From NCBI GenBank assembly GCA_951799405.1, contig OX637353.1, positions 10,602,001 through 10,666,000 on the forward strand: a DNA stretch of 64,000 bases. The letters are read 5' to 3'. The position numbers were made by a program, and so were the translations under genes. The DNA is from Agapetus fuscipes. Taxonomy: Eukaryota; Arthropoda; Insecta; Trichoptera; Glossosomatidae. The notes beneath the pieces were generated by a model. It was given only the letters and a program-made list of their open reading frames with translations. It ran no database searches and was not told where the DNA came from. Positions 11,739-22,623 of this stretch are shown piece after piece (position 1 is the first letter of the stretch; each line of letters starts with the position of its first letter).

Positions 11739-12087
11739 CGAAACGTCAAGAATAATGTAAGTTTTCTTATAACGGGTCGTGTAATATCCGATAAAAAAAA
11801 CTGTGTAGCTATAATTATTGTAAACATTATTCATTATTTGGATATAACTTAAAACCAGGATTTTTTGTACCTTAGGCCGGATTACAATTAAAACCTTTTT
11901 ATGATTAATCGTTTTGTCGAAAAAAAATGTTTAAAAGGATTACAATCACAAAATAAAAAGAAGATAAGCTATGTGAAGGGCCCTTCACATAGATTATCTT
12001 GTTTGCAATAATTATAGCTACACAGTTTTTTTTATCGGATATTACACGACCCGTTATAAGAAAACTTACATTATTCTTGACGTTTCG
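11739..12087. repeat. Nested palindromic element
   Basis: Outer arms of 87 bp (11739-11825 and 12001-12087). Immediately inside the right arm lies a second, 40-bp palindrome (11961-12000, centre GAAGGGCCCTTC). Confidence 0.88.
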
Positions 12088-12118
12088 TTAGCGACGTAGC
12101 TAATGTCTTTAGGAGACA
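12071..12118 (-). ncRNA. Degenerate hammerhead-like motif, second copy
   Basis: Minus strand CTAAAGA, perfect stem TTAGC-TACGTC-GCTAA, then CGAAACGTC. The core G5 is changed to A, so it is probably inactive. The stem differs from copy 1 by a G-to-A change that turns a G-T wobble into an A-T pair. Confidence 0.3.
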
Positions 12119-12154
12119 CCCTCTCTGCATGACGACTAAGGATGAACCACTCGT

Positions 12155-12200
12155 GTAATATCCGATATTTTTTATAGCTGTGTAGTTACAATTATTGAAA
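12155..12200 (+). repeat. Third copy of the 11739-12087 palindrome-arm sequence
   Basis: The stretch GTGTAATATCCGAT plus GTGTAGTTACAATTATTG repeats part of the left arm in direct orientation, just beyond the right arm. Confidence 0.6.
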
Positions 12201-12327
12201 ATATGTCAAACGACCGTAATTCCAACCTAAACTTAGCAATAATGAATAATACCAATTATGTTTTACTCGAAAAGTTCGTCTCTAAAAATGATCACTTTTT
12301 AAGCATTAGTAACAATTTATGCGGTAT

Positions 12328-12760
12328 AGTTGAAATGGCTTACTTGAGAGCAATGAATGAAAAGACACTGATTGATGGAGTTCGATATAATTGGGTGATG
12401 AACGAGTGTGGTATAAAAGAGACTATGAGAATGAAATTACAAAAAAGCACGTTTAGATGGTTTGGACATCTTGAAAGAATGGATGATGAACAACTAACGA
12501 AAAAAGTGCACAGAGCAAATGTCAGAGGAAAGCGTGGAAGGGAAAGGCCGAGGAAGAAATGGATGGACCAAATAGCCGAATATGTGAGATTGCGAAAGAA
12601 GTGAGAATAAAAGAAAAGTTTTTATGAGGAAAGTGATGAATGTTGAAGATATGAAAGAGATATGCAAGGACAGAAAAAAATGGAGACGCATCTGCGTAAG
12701 CACCGGCCACTCCTAGTTGAACGGTTGCAGGATACAGTACAGAACAATACAGTATGCTGA
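12328..12760 (+). mobile_element. LINE family 2 reverse transcriptase C-terminus
   Basis: Encodes VEMAYLRAMNEKTLIDGVR, MNECGIKETMRMK, FRWFGHLERMDDEQLTKKV and RERPRKKWMDQIAEY, ending near 12604. Its 3' end is GGATACAGTACAGAACAATACAG-like ACAGT units in two blocks. Same family as 18141-18771. Confidence 0.78.
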
Positions 12761-13459
12761 ATGATTAATTCTTAGAATTAATGCACAGATATATCTCATC
12801 CATTTGGTTCAATACGTCTGATTGATACAGTCGGATATTCATGGAACAAAAAAGAAAGACCGCTAGTGCTGTGACGCGCCTGACCAGCTTGGAGCTGGTC
12901 CAAGTGTTCCACTTGTAGCGCCCATTCCGGCAGTCGACAGTACTAGGGTGCCCTGTGGACGGCGAGGGGAGAAGTCTAATAGCAAGAAGGCGTGTGAACA
13001 AAGCGAACAGAGATTTTCATGATTCAATAAGGCCTTAGAGACATAGTACATATACCCTGCGTTACATACACCTGCGATATACTGCGCTGAGCGCAGATGG
13101 CTCCTCGCGAAATACCCGTCAGGGAGGCTTTCCCGTCAGGCACATTAGCTTCAGTAACATCGAAATTCGGGGGAGGGGGGGTTCCTTAGAGTCATGCAAT
13201 AGCCTCTGATCTGGAGGACTTTCTTTTCTTTGACACGAATAAAGTTACACTAGCTGATTAACTTCATCGGGAAGGCCCTCAGCCACTTGAAAAAAAAATT
13301 GTAATGTTGTTCACCGAGTGAAGCAACTCCGCATGAGTTGTATGAACTGGCTGGGAGGTGGTGGGAGAGTGCCTATATACCCAATACTCAACTACAAACA
13401 TGAAAGTAGCATGATTTTATCATAATTCAAATACAGGTCCACAAATGTAACGTATAATT
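12761..13459. other. Non-coding, unassigned stretch
   Basis: Locally GC-rich near 12870-12980 and 13085-13170. No coding or repeat assignment can be supported. Confidence 0.45.
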
Positions 13460-14010
13460 TTGTTTCAAAAGACCTGGAGAGAGTTCTTTTGTTTCTGGGT
13501 CAAAATCCAGGCCTCACATCCGCACAACACAACTAACCAAATAATCGAAGTATATATCTTGAATTTTGTGAAACGGGAGAGCCATTTTAAGCACAACAAC
13601 CCTTCAAAGCCAATAAAAGCATTGCTTCTGGAATCAATCTGAGTTTGCAGCTCCAAAAATAGGTTATTGTTAAGTAAATCAAGTAATTGAGTTCATTTTT
13701 CATATTGAACTTCCTCTTAATACATGAAAGTATTAAGTTTTTTCCTGATAATTTTCATACCTATTTTCTTTGCCATTCTCTTCATTGGTGAGAAGAGTGC
13801 CCGGAGCTGTGTGATTTCCTCTCCCAAAAGTTCTCCCAGATGGTTATTCCACAAACCGCAGGCATGGTTTCTCTCACAAATTTTCCAAGGCCAGGTTGAA
13901 GAGAAATGGAGAAAGAGTGGCACCTTGTTTGACGCCTGGGCTTTTATTCACGATAAGGGATAGAAAAGACTCATCTCGATTTTCCCCGAAAAGGAATAAA
14001 GGTATTGTAC
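13460..14010 (-). mobile_element. Degenerate LINE reverse transcriptase (third family)
   Basis: Minus-strand fragments in order: SPGVKQGATLSPFLFNLALE (a GVRQGDPLSP-like block), AKKIGMKIIRKK, and IYTSIIWLVVLCGCEAWILT (a VVLYGCETWTL-like block), separated by stops and frameshifts. The YADD block is not recognisable. Confidence 0.72.
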
Positions 14011-15587
14011 CTCACAATACTATTTATTGCTTTTTCTGGTAAAATCGAAATGAATCTACTCTACCGGCATAGTGAATACCAGCCCTGATGTAATCTTAAA
14101 GCGGTCCGGGATCTCTCATACAGTAGTACCTGAGCTTTTTAGCCTTCCATGAACTAGTTTAGTAAGTTTTCTACGAATTCTAAAGTCACATGAACTAAAA
14201 TGCAAAAGTTTTATGCAACTGATGCAATCCTTGAGCGATTTTTGGCTTTTTTCTCGCACAGATTTTGGAATATCACTAATGTACTTAACAATGCATTGCT
14301 TCCATGTATCGTTCAGTTGATCAGAGGTTCGTATCCTCATTGTTACGTATCGACTCTTGTCTTCTGTGATGTGTCAGGAATAGACCCGGTCTGGTAGAGT
14401 GCCAAGCGTACTGACTGATATCAACAAAACAATACCACCACAGAGATGGCTGTTCGCTATCACGCCCTAGTGATCACGGCACTTCATACTACCAATTAAA
14501 TATGCAACAAACGCATCACAGACAAAAAGTGTTGATTTGTTTGATGAGCTGTGTTGTTTCTTGAACATTTCCCAAAAGTTCTGTTCTGCTTCTTGGGCAT
14601 TGCGAAGAAAGCGGACTCAGTTGCTGTTTTTTTATTGGTTTCACCCCCAAACAAAACACATCTTTTGAAATGATTGTTTTTGAGTCCTGTTATGAATTTT
14701 TAATCTGTCAGAGGAACCAGCATCTCCTGAACAGCGTCGCCGAGGTGAAGAATACCAGAATACTCAGCAGGCTTACCGGAAGGGGAGGGATGGAATAAAA
14801 TTGTCCCACAGACCAACAAGTAGTTACCAAACCTTCTGGCAAATATGGTGAATTATTGGCAACTCACTGTAACCAAATATCGAAATATTAAATTAAACAA
14901 ATGCTGAACACAGCAGCCAATTAAAAGGCATGGAGAAAATTGAAGAAGGGCCAACGTTTAAGAGTGGACTGAGAAAGGCTGAGTGAGAAATCAAAAAGGA
15001 TTGGAACTACTTAGGTACTAGGTATTGTAATTTGTTGATTACGAAGCATTAACCTAAAGCGTAGACTCAAATAATATTGTAGAGCAAAATTTTTTCGACG
15101 CAATAATGCCTGTTAAAATCGAACTTTACATTTTTTCCAAAATACTTGCAAAACCTGTATTTTTTCAGTTACAATTTTCATATTTATGTGAAAATTATGG
15201 ATCAGAAAATTGGAGAGTTTACGACCTTTTATGACGAGCTTTCGTTGGGATGAAATCGGCTTTTGAATGTTTGCGTAGACCGTATTGTGAATGCGATCAT
15301 TGTCAATTAAAGAAACAAAGTGTACTGTATGAATGCACACTGAAACAGTATCGTACTTTGCCAGGTGTTGACCATTCATTCTCAGACTTATTTCATTTGT
15401 TATTTTGAATGCATCAACCGAGCACTGGCATACTTGTCTGACATGTCTCTCTCTACATTATAGCGTATATCTCAACTGTCATGTTTAGGTACTATTACAA
15501 TTTGTAACATCATTATTTATATCTTTACAAAATTAGCTCATCAACATATGTATACATAAACTTAATCACTCGCAACATGATCCGGGA
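14011..15587. other. Non-coding, unassigned stretch
   Basis: No recognised repeat or exon. Possibly older LINE debris upstream of the 13460-14010 relic, but no reverse transcriptase motif is visible. Confidence 0.45.
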
Positions 15588-15690
15588 TAATAATAATAAG
15601 ATTTGGACGCTGTTTTTTTGTGTGTATCGCAGCTCAAGAGTCCTCTGCGAGCTTGGTCGTCGCTGTAAGGCTGGATGGATCTATGGTGAC
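15588..15690 (-). mobile_element. SINE-A 3' fragment abutting a LINE tail
   Basis: AATAATAATAAG tail and GAGCTTGGTCGTCGCTGTAA core, with an internal deletion. It directly adjoins the R240 tail at 15691. Confidence 0.7.
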
Positions 15691-16310
15691 TAATCTAATC
15701 TAATCTAATCTAAGCTGCAAGGATATATATAATTTAATATTTATATCAAATGCATTCCCATAAGCAGACATGTATAATTTTGCGCTAACACATGCCGCAT
15801 GTGGACCTACATTATAAAAACCCATCTCAAATGAACATAAGCCCTGCAACTTTTGCCGTCCTTCCCTGAGACAGGGGTGACATTAGCAAAGTGAACCATT
15901 TTTTCACAGTATGGGTGGTCAGCCGCATACCAACCTATAAGTCAAGGAACATACATAACAAATTACATTTTTAAAATCACTAAATTATAATATGTATGGA
16001 CATCAAAAACTAACAGAAAACAAAATTTAATTTAAAAAACCCTAGCCGCCAACATCACAGATTAACCGCCATTTCTCTCTGTCCTTACACACTTCTTTCA
16101 TATCCTCCAGAGTCATAACCTTCTTCATACAGGCTCTCCTTTTATTATGACTCTGGATATTCCATTCGTTCGCAATTTCGGATATTTGGTCCATCCATAC
16201 CTTTCTCGGTCTTCCTCTACCACGACATCCATCTATTCTACCAACATATACTTTCTTCGTCAGTCTTTCCTCATTCATTCTCTCCATATGCCCAAACCAT
16301 CTTAGCATCG
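15691..16310 (-). mobile_element. 5'-truncated LINE: reverse transcriptase C-terminus, 3'UTR and R240 tail
   Basis: On the minus strand an 88-codon frame (16042-16308) encodes LRWFGHMERMNEERLTKKVY and GRGRPRKVWMDQI, a typical LINE C-terminal region. About 90 bp of 3'UTR follows, then R240 and a TTAGA tail. This ties R240 physically to a LINE. Confidence 0.88.
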
Positions 16311-17627
16311 TGACCGGTTTAGGTAAAGGCAGATTAATTTTTCATCACAGCGAAGAGTAAACTTTTTTAAATATTTTTACTTTCTTGCTATAGCCGAAGG
16401 CTATAAAGAAAGTTATGATTTGGTGTAAAAAAAAAATTTCGAGGTTTTCACGGAAATGAGTTGTCCTGGTGCAGGACATGCCAAAAAACACTATCTTTCA
16501 AAAACGTCCGTCTGTATGTATGTATGTATGTATGTATGTATGTATGTATGTATGTATGTATGTATGTGTGTGTGTCACTTTCCAAAGTATAAGACCTAGA
16601 GATACCAAATTTTGGCTACATCAACTTTTTTGGACATGTATTAAGTATGAATAACATGGCATTACACCAACTTGAAAATTCAAGATGGCTGCCATACAAA
16701 AAAAACATAAAATTGCACTTTTCTCAAAAACGGCTCCAAGAATTTTTTTTAAATTTTCAGAGTTGCCATTTATTAGTTTTTAACTTAATAAATTAGTTAT
16801 GGCAATACTCTTACTAATCTGTGTCTATGGGCTGCCATATGAAAAAAACAAACGATTGTGATTTTCTCGACAGTTAAGGGGTCAACAAAAATATAATGTT
16901 CTACAATATTACGGACAACATAAATTTCTACAAATTTACAAAAAAAATTTTTTGAAAAAATAAATATAAAGCACCGTTTACACGACCTGAAATTTTAAAT
17001 CGAAAATATTACAAAAACCTATTAAAATGCAAGATATTTGAATTTGTTTTAGATTTGATAGAAAGAACAAGCTTATCACTTTAATTCGTAATCATTTTTT
17101 TTTTACTTTTTTGAAAATTCAAGATGGCTTCCGAAGAGCTGAAAATTTAAAATGCGATTTTCTCAAAAACGGCTCCGACGATTTTTCTGAAATTTTTTGT
17201 GAATCCATTTATATAATAGTGCTATCTAATAATTATAATCATTTCTTCATCATAATCTCAATTTAGGGAGTTGCCATATAAAAGAAAAAAAAATTGGAAA
17301 AATTCTCGGCAGTTAGAGGGTTAATAAAAAAATAATGTAGGACAAATGTAAAATAATAATAATAACCTATATATTGCCATCATTATTTTTTCCAAAAAGT
17401 GAATCAAAAGTATAGCCGCCATACAGAGTGAAAATTTTCCATACAAAATGTATTAGCAATTTTCTTGGTAGTCAAAGGGTTAAAAATAGATAAATGGCTG
17501 CGATTCTTAAAATTTTATAAATACCAATAATAATCAGTCGTTACTTTTTCAAAATATAACTAAAAAGTTTACCCACCATACAAAGTACTAGTTTGCATAC
17601 AAAAGGGTTCAATGACCATCTATAATA
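16310..17627 (+). repeat. Internally repetitive, non-coding dispersed element
   Basis: Opens with the hairpin TATAGCCGAAGGCTATA (16391 region) and a (TATG)n microsatellite at 16514-16567. Two diverged ~430-bp-spaced modules share ATTCAAGATGGCT and TTTCTCAAAAACGGCTCC (near 16675 and 17118). A CAGTTA-GGGT-AA motif recurs near 16870 and 17313. A related, MITE-interrupted copy lies at 5218-5475. Confidence 0.6.
16514..16567 (+). repeat. (TATG)n microsatellite
   Basis: About twelve TGTA/TATG units followed by TGTGTGTG. The open frame through it is an artefact. Confidence 0.95.
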
Positions 17628-17830
17628 ATCTAGAATATAAGTTGCAATGAAATATAAACATTCAAAACTAATATGAAATGCATGCCCACAAACAGGTATG
17701 TGTAAGTTCGCGCTAACGAATGCTGAATTTGTACTTACAAATTAAACATAAAACTTGCAACTCTTGCCGACCTTCCTTGAAACAGGGGTGACATTGACAA
17801 AGTGAATTATTTTTTACACTTTGGGAGGAC
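17628..17830 (-). mobile_element. R240 repeat, truncated copy
   Basis: Reverse-strand copy lacking the first ~40 bp of the element; the CCCTGTTTCAAGG core is recognisable. It ends where non-repeat sequence resumes near 17830. Confidence 0.7.
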
Positions 17831-17882
17831 TGAGAAATGCGAGAAAATTGAGATAAAGACTGAATGAAAAAAGAGTGGAGGT

Positions 17883-18140
17883 CTATAATAATCTATAATC
17901 TATAATCTAAGTTGCAAGGATATATTCATTTAAAGCTCTCAGATGTATGCCCACAAACCAACAAGTGTAGTTCGCGCTTACAAATGCTGAAAGTGTACTT
18001 ACAAATAAAATCCAAACCTCAAATGAACATAAGCCCCACAACTTTTGCCGACCTTCCCTGAAACAGGGGTGACATTGGCAAAGTGAACCATTTTTTACAG
18101 TATGGGTGGTCAGCCTCATACCAACCTATAAGTCAAGGAA
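17883..18140 (-). mobile_element. R240 repeat, copy
   Basis: Near-identical to the copy at 4094-4344, with TAATCTATAATC tail units. Its 5' ~32 bp recur at 18772-18803 beyond a second LINE fragment. Confidence 0.85.
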
Positions 18141-18771
18141 TGGAGGTCGTGAAAGAATTTGATTATCTGGGAAGCAAATTTGAGTCGAATGCGAAATTGA
18201 CGAAATAATTGGAAAAGCGCGCTAGTAGAGGAAGAAGTGTAATGGAAACGATTGGAAGAATTGCAAGAAATAGGAAACTTACGAAGAATATGAGATCGGC
18301 GGTCCACAATGGCATATTGGTTGGTGGAAGTGAGGCTTAATGAATGTGAGCTGAGTAAAGTATGTAAGTACGGTTGAAATGGCTTACCTGAGAGCAATGG
18401 CTGGAAAGACACTGAGTGATAGAGTACGTAATGCTTGAGTGATGAACGAGTGTGGTATAAAAGAGAATATGAGAATGAAAGTACAAAAAAGTACGATGAG
18501 ATGGTTCAGACATCTTGAAAGAAAGGATGATGAACAACTAACGAAGAAAGTGTACAAAGGAAATGTCAGAGGAAAGCGCAGAAGGGGAAGGCTGAGGAAA
18601 GAATGGTTAGACCAAATAGGTGAGATTGCGAAATAATGGATTCTGCAGAGTGAGAATAAGAGAAGAGTATGTATGAAAAAGGTGATGACAGCAAAAAGTG
18701 GAGGCGCATCTGCGGAGGTACCGGCCACCCCTAATGAAACGGTGGCAGGATACAGTACAGTACAGTACTGA
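18141..18771 (+). mobile_element. Degenerate LINE fragment (family 2), inserted in R240
   Basis: Conceptual translation gives FDYLGSKFE, then an MNECGIKENMRMK-type stretch, MRWFRHLERKDDEQLTKKVY and RGRLRKEWLDQIGEI, with stops and frameshifts. The 3' end is tandem ACAGT units. It is flanked by ~32-bp near-identical direct repeats of R240 sequence (18108-18140 and 18772-18803), consistent with a target-site duplication. Confidence 0.78.
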
Positions 18772-18803
18772 GGTCAGCTTCATACCAACCTATGAGTCGA
18801 GGA

Positions 18804-19559
18804 TCTTTCTTGTGTAATTGGTACTTTTTCAAATAAATCAACAAAATATTTATATTCATTTAAGTATTTATATGCCTATATCCATATTGTACGAGTATGC
18901 AGGTACACACCGCGGTGGAATAAAATTGATTTATTATTGATATATTACATTTTTATTGAAACGGCATAAGCTGGTAGATGATTCTAGCTTTACATACGTC
19001 ATACAGTGGGTAAATTTTTTCAAGAAAGTCGAGTACAGATTCTGTGCAATTTATTTAGTGTTGATCTGTTAGTGAAAGTCCATTTTTATAAATATTTAAA
19101 AATATAAATGGTAAAACATTGTTTTAATTCACTTTATTTAATAAAGTTATTTTTAAAATTATTTTTAAAGTTATTTATTAAATAAAGTGAATTAAAACAA
19201 TGTTTTACCATTTATTATAAATTGAACCCCCTAAAATCATAACAATATTATTAAAAAAATAATTTAAAGTTAATGAAACAACGATTGTTATGTATCTAAA
19301 TTTAAGCTCAGACACCATTTGTCTGATCCCGCAGCCTATGTTTTGTTTTCTCTTTTATTAGAGCGGGATTCTTCAGCCTCGTAAAAGAAAATAGCTGCAA
19401 ACTGAAAAAATGTGAAATATTCAAATGGTCCGATTACACACTACGGCCCAATAGATTTATAGCAAGAAATTCAGATGTGTTCAAAGCCATTTTGATATTT
19501 TTTGGTATAGAATTTAATTAAATAAATATCTATGCGAATAAAAATTAATAATAATAAAA
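18804..19559. other. Non-coding stretch with one palindrome
   Basis: Contains the 19104-19215 palindrome only. The rest is AT-rich and unassigned. Confidence 0.5.
19104..19215. repeat. AT-rich palindrome
   Basis: Arms of about 47 bp (19104-19150 and 19168-19215) sharing ATAAATGGTAAAACATTG at the ends, with a short AT-rich loop. Confidence 0.85.
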
Positions 19560-20150
19560 TATTACAGCTATAAAAAGCGTCAGATAAACAAGTGAGACCC
19601 GATTGCTATAAGGCTAGGTGTACCTTTTATAAAAAGTTTTTGGTAAAGGCGTATGAATGTTTTCAATAGAGCGTATGGCATATTTATAGGTACATCATTT
19701 TTTTGCGCTCCGCCGAGAATAGAACACATGACATTCCGAGTATGAGTCGGAAGAGTTAACAACTAGACCAAGCACCGGCCACTGAAGGTGGTGATTGCCT
19801 CTACAGGTTCAGTCTATTATTTCATACGAAAAATGAAAAAACGTTTGTTTTTTTTGTGCTCCGCCGGGAATAGAACCCATGACCTTCCGCTTTAACCACT
19901 AGATTACGCATCGGTCACTAAGGGTAGTTATTGACTGTTTAGGATCATCCTATTTTTTAATACAAAAAATGTAAAAGCGTATGATTTTTTTCCGCCGAGA
20001 ATAGAACCCATGATATTCTGCGTTAACCACTAGACTACGAGTGTACGAGTGGTGATTACCTCTCTAGGATCGTAAAGGCATATTTTTTGTGCTTCGCCGG
20101 GAACCTTTGCAGAGCTAGCTACTAGACTATAGACTGGTTCGGAAAGTTTG
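19560..20150 (-). repeat. Tandem array of four tRNA-like SINE heads
   Basis: On the minus strand four heads lie in tandem near 20141-20091, 20055-19993, 19917-19858 and 19776-19703. Each has a GTCTAGTGGTTAA-like A box and the middle two have GGGTTCTATTC-type B boxes ending CGGCGGAGCAC. Spacing is about 110-150 bp. The 3' body at 19580-19650 resembles SINE-A. Confidence 0.75.
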
Positions 20151-20540
20151 AAATCTCTGCCCACTAGCCACAGGATTAATTTTAACTTTGTTTCACACAA
20201 TCTTAAACCCTTTGCCTCGCTGGAACATCGAGCAAAGCGAGTCTTTAAATAGCCCTCTGCAGGAATGCCAGATACTTCCGCGAGGCGACAGTCTTCTTCA
20301 GTCTGGAATATGGAACATGAGGAAGGGGAAGACCAAGGAAAAGCGGCAGGAGACGATGAACTCGGAGACAGACTATTCCTGTACTCCCAGTAGGTGTAAA
20401 ACTATACTAAGCGGTATTCCGAAAATGTATTGAAATTTAAACGATCATTAAGGGCGCTGGTATACTTTTTGGTTAAACGCTATTCTTGAGTTTAAACTAA
20501 GAGTTTTATACTTGAAGTACTAGATGATAATACTTTAAAT

Positions 20541-22623
20541 CATGGGTCGGCAACCTGCGGCCCGCGGGCCGCATGCGGCCCTTGGGGCGTCTTGGTGCGG
20601 CCCGCAAGATATTCGCCGCAACGCATCACGTGCCGGGCGATATCATACACATACACAATGGAGTGAAAAAAAAACAATAAATGTCATAAAAATGGACAAA
20701 AAGAATTTTATTTTTTTAACTAAAATATTTATATACAAATACCTATTTTAGGTAATGACATGTAATACAGTCCGGCTTTATGGCCGGTAGAGGCTGTGTT
20801 GATCAGATTTTTACTCTACGACAACTTGTTGAAAAACAATTGTCGGTGAGGCGGAAGCTGTTCACGGCCTTTGTAGATCTGGAAAAGGCTTTTGACTCAG
20901 TGGACAGTATGATGACAGTTATGGGATGTTTTGAAAGCATACGGAGTGAATGGGGCTCTCCTAGGTGCGGTGCATGTAAACTATGAAAATAGTATAGCAT
21001 GTGTCCGTATTGATGGTGAGTATAGTGAGTGGTTTGAAGTGTATAAGGGTGTGAGGCAAGGATGTGTGATGAGTCCATGGCTATTTAACATAGTTATGGA
21101 CAAGTGTGTCAGGGATGCTAGACTTAATGATTGTGGATTGATGATAGGAGAGAGCAAAGTGAGTGTTCTACTGTATGCAGATGATGCAGTTCTTGTATCT
21201 GATTCTGCAGTAGAATTGCAAACAATGCTCTCTAGATTGAATGAAGCTTTGTTAGGTAACCATTTGAAGTTGAATGCAAGTAAGACGAAAGTATTGATTT
21301 TTGAAAGAGATGATGAAAATATGAATTATGAATTTAAAATTAATGGAATGAATGTTGATGTCGTAAATGAGTTTGTATACCTGGGAAGTAAGTTTGAAAA
21401 AGATGGAAGAATGACCGGTGAATTTGAAAGAAGAATAATGAAAGGCAGGTGCGTACTGGGTGCTACCGCTAGTATCGCCAAAAACCAGAATCTTTCAAAA
21501 AATGTTCGACTGGCGGTGCACGGTGGTATACTAGTGCCCACTCTGATGTATGGAAGTGAAGCCTGGACGGTGAGTGAAAGTGAGATTAGTAAAGTCCATA
21601 CGGTAGAAATGGATTACTTAAGAAGTATGATTGGAAAAAGACGGAGTGATAGGGTGAGGAATGATTTTGTTAGAGAGGAATGCGGTGTAAGAGAAAGTGT
21701 GAAAGTAAAGATTAAAAGAAGTATACTTAGATGGTTTGGACATTTGGAGAGAATGAATGAGGAAAGAATGACGAAGAAAGTATATGCTGCAAGAATTGAT
21801 GGATGTCGTGGAAGAGGAAGACCGAGAAAGGTATGGATGGACCAAATTTTCGAAATAGCGAGTGAATGGGATATCCAGAGTCATAATAAAAGGAGAGCTT
21901 GTATGAAAAAAGTTATGACTCTGGATGAAATGAAAGAAGTATGCAAGGACAGGAATAAGTGGCGGCTAATCTGCAATGCTGATTTTTAATGTTTGTTTTA
22001 TCGGCTTGCTACATTTTTTGCATTTAAGACATTTTTTACTTTTTTTGTATAGATTTATTTTTAAGGTTTTGTTGTTTTCTTATACTTAAATGTTTTTTAT
22101 TACTCGTATTCCTTGACTTATAGGTTGGTATGAGGCTGAACACCCATACTGTAAAAAATGGTTCACTTTGCCAATGTCACCCCTGTTTCAGGGAATGTCG
22201 GCAAGAGTTGCAGGGCTTATGTTCATTTGAGGTTTGGATTTTATTTGTAAGTACACAATCAGCATTTGTAAGCGCGAACTACACGTGTTTGTTTGTGGGC
22301 ATACATCTGAGAGCTTTGAATGAATATATCCTTGCAACTTAGATTATAGATTATAGATTATTATAGATACATGTGATCCAAGCGTAGGGGCGGGTGGTAG
22401 AATCAATAGTGAATTTCATTTGTAGTTCGTATGAATATTTATTAATGCTCACGATGCATGCCTCACAAGAGGGCCCCAGGGGGCGCGGCAGGGGGAGGGG
22501 GGGGGGGCTTGTCAGCATTTGCTGAAATGCTGCCCGTTAGATCCGCCACTGCTCAAGTGCGGCCCGCACTAAATCCCACGTAAAATATTTGGCCCTTATA
22601 CAACAAAAGGTTGCCGACCCCTG
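20541..22623. mobile_element. hAT-type element with 8-bp duplications, split by a LINE insertion
   Basis: The left end CATGGGTCGGCAACC and right end GGTTGCCGACCCCTG form 15-bp inverted repeats with one mismatch, flanked by the perfect duplication CTTTAAAT (20533-20540 and 22624-22631). The hAT-derived DNA is 20541-20758 and 22366-22623, with no transposase seen. The middle is a LINE. The right arm also carries a GATCCGCCACTG terminus typical of another hAT MITE (about 22542-22553). Confidence 0.85.
20759..22365 (+). mobile_element. 5'-truncated non-LTR retrotransposon with R240 tail
   Basis: Encodes the reverse transcriptase from the GRGCVDQIFTLRQLVEKQ block through FVDLEKAFDSVDS, RQGCVMSPWLFNIVMD and the catalytic YADDAVLVSD, to RWFGHLERMNEERMTKKVY and GRGRPRKVWMDQI. 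One frameshift near 20930 splits it into 20780-20986 and 20931-21989. The endonuclease domain is missing. After ~120 bp of AT-rich 3'UTR comes R240 (22108-22365) with TAGATTA repeats. The motifs suggest an RTE/R4-like element; the clade is uncertain. Confidence 0.88.

Noticed and set aside
16469..16654. Open frame across the (TATG)n block
   Set aside because: The protein is a repeated MYVC run produced by a microsatellite.
18116..18728. Minus-strand frames as a Ser-rich secreted protein
   Set aside because: They are shadows of the + strand LINE family 2 relic.
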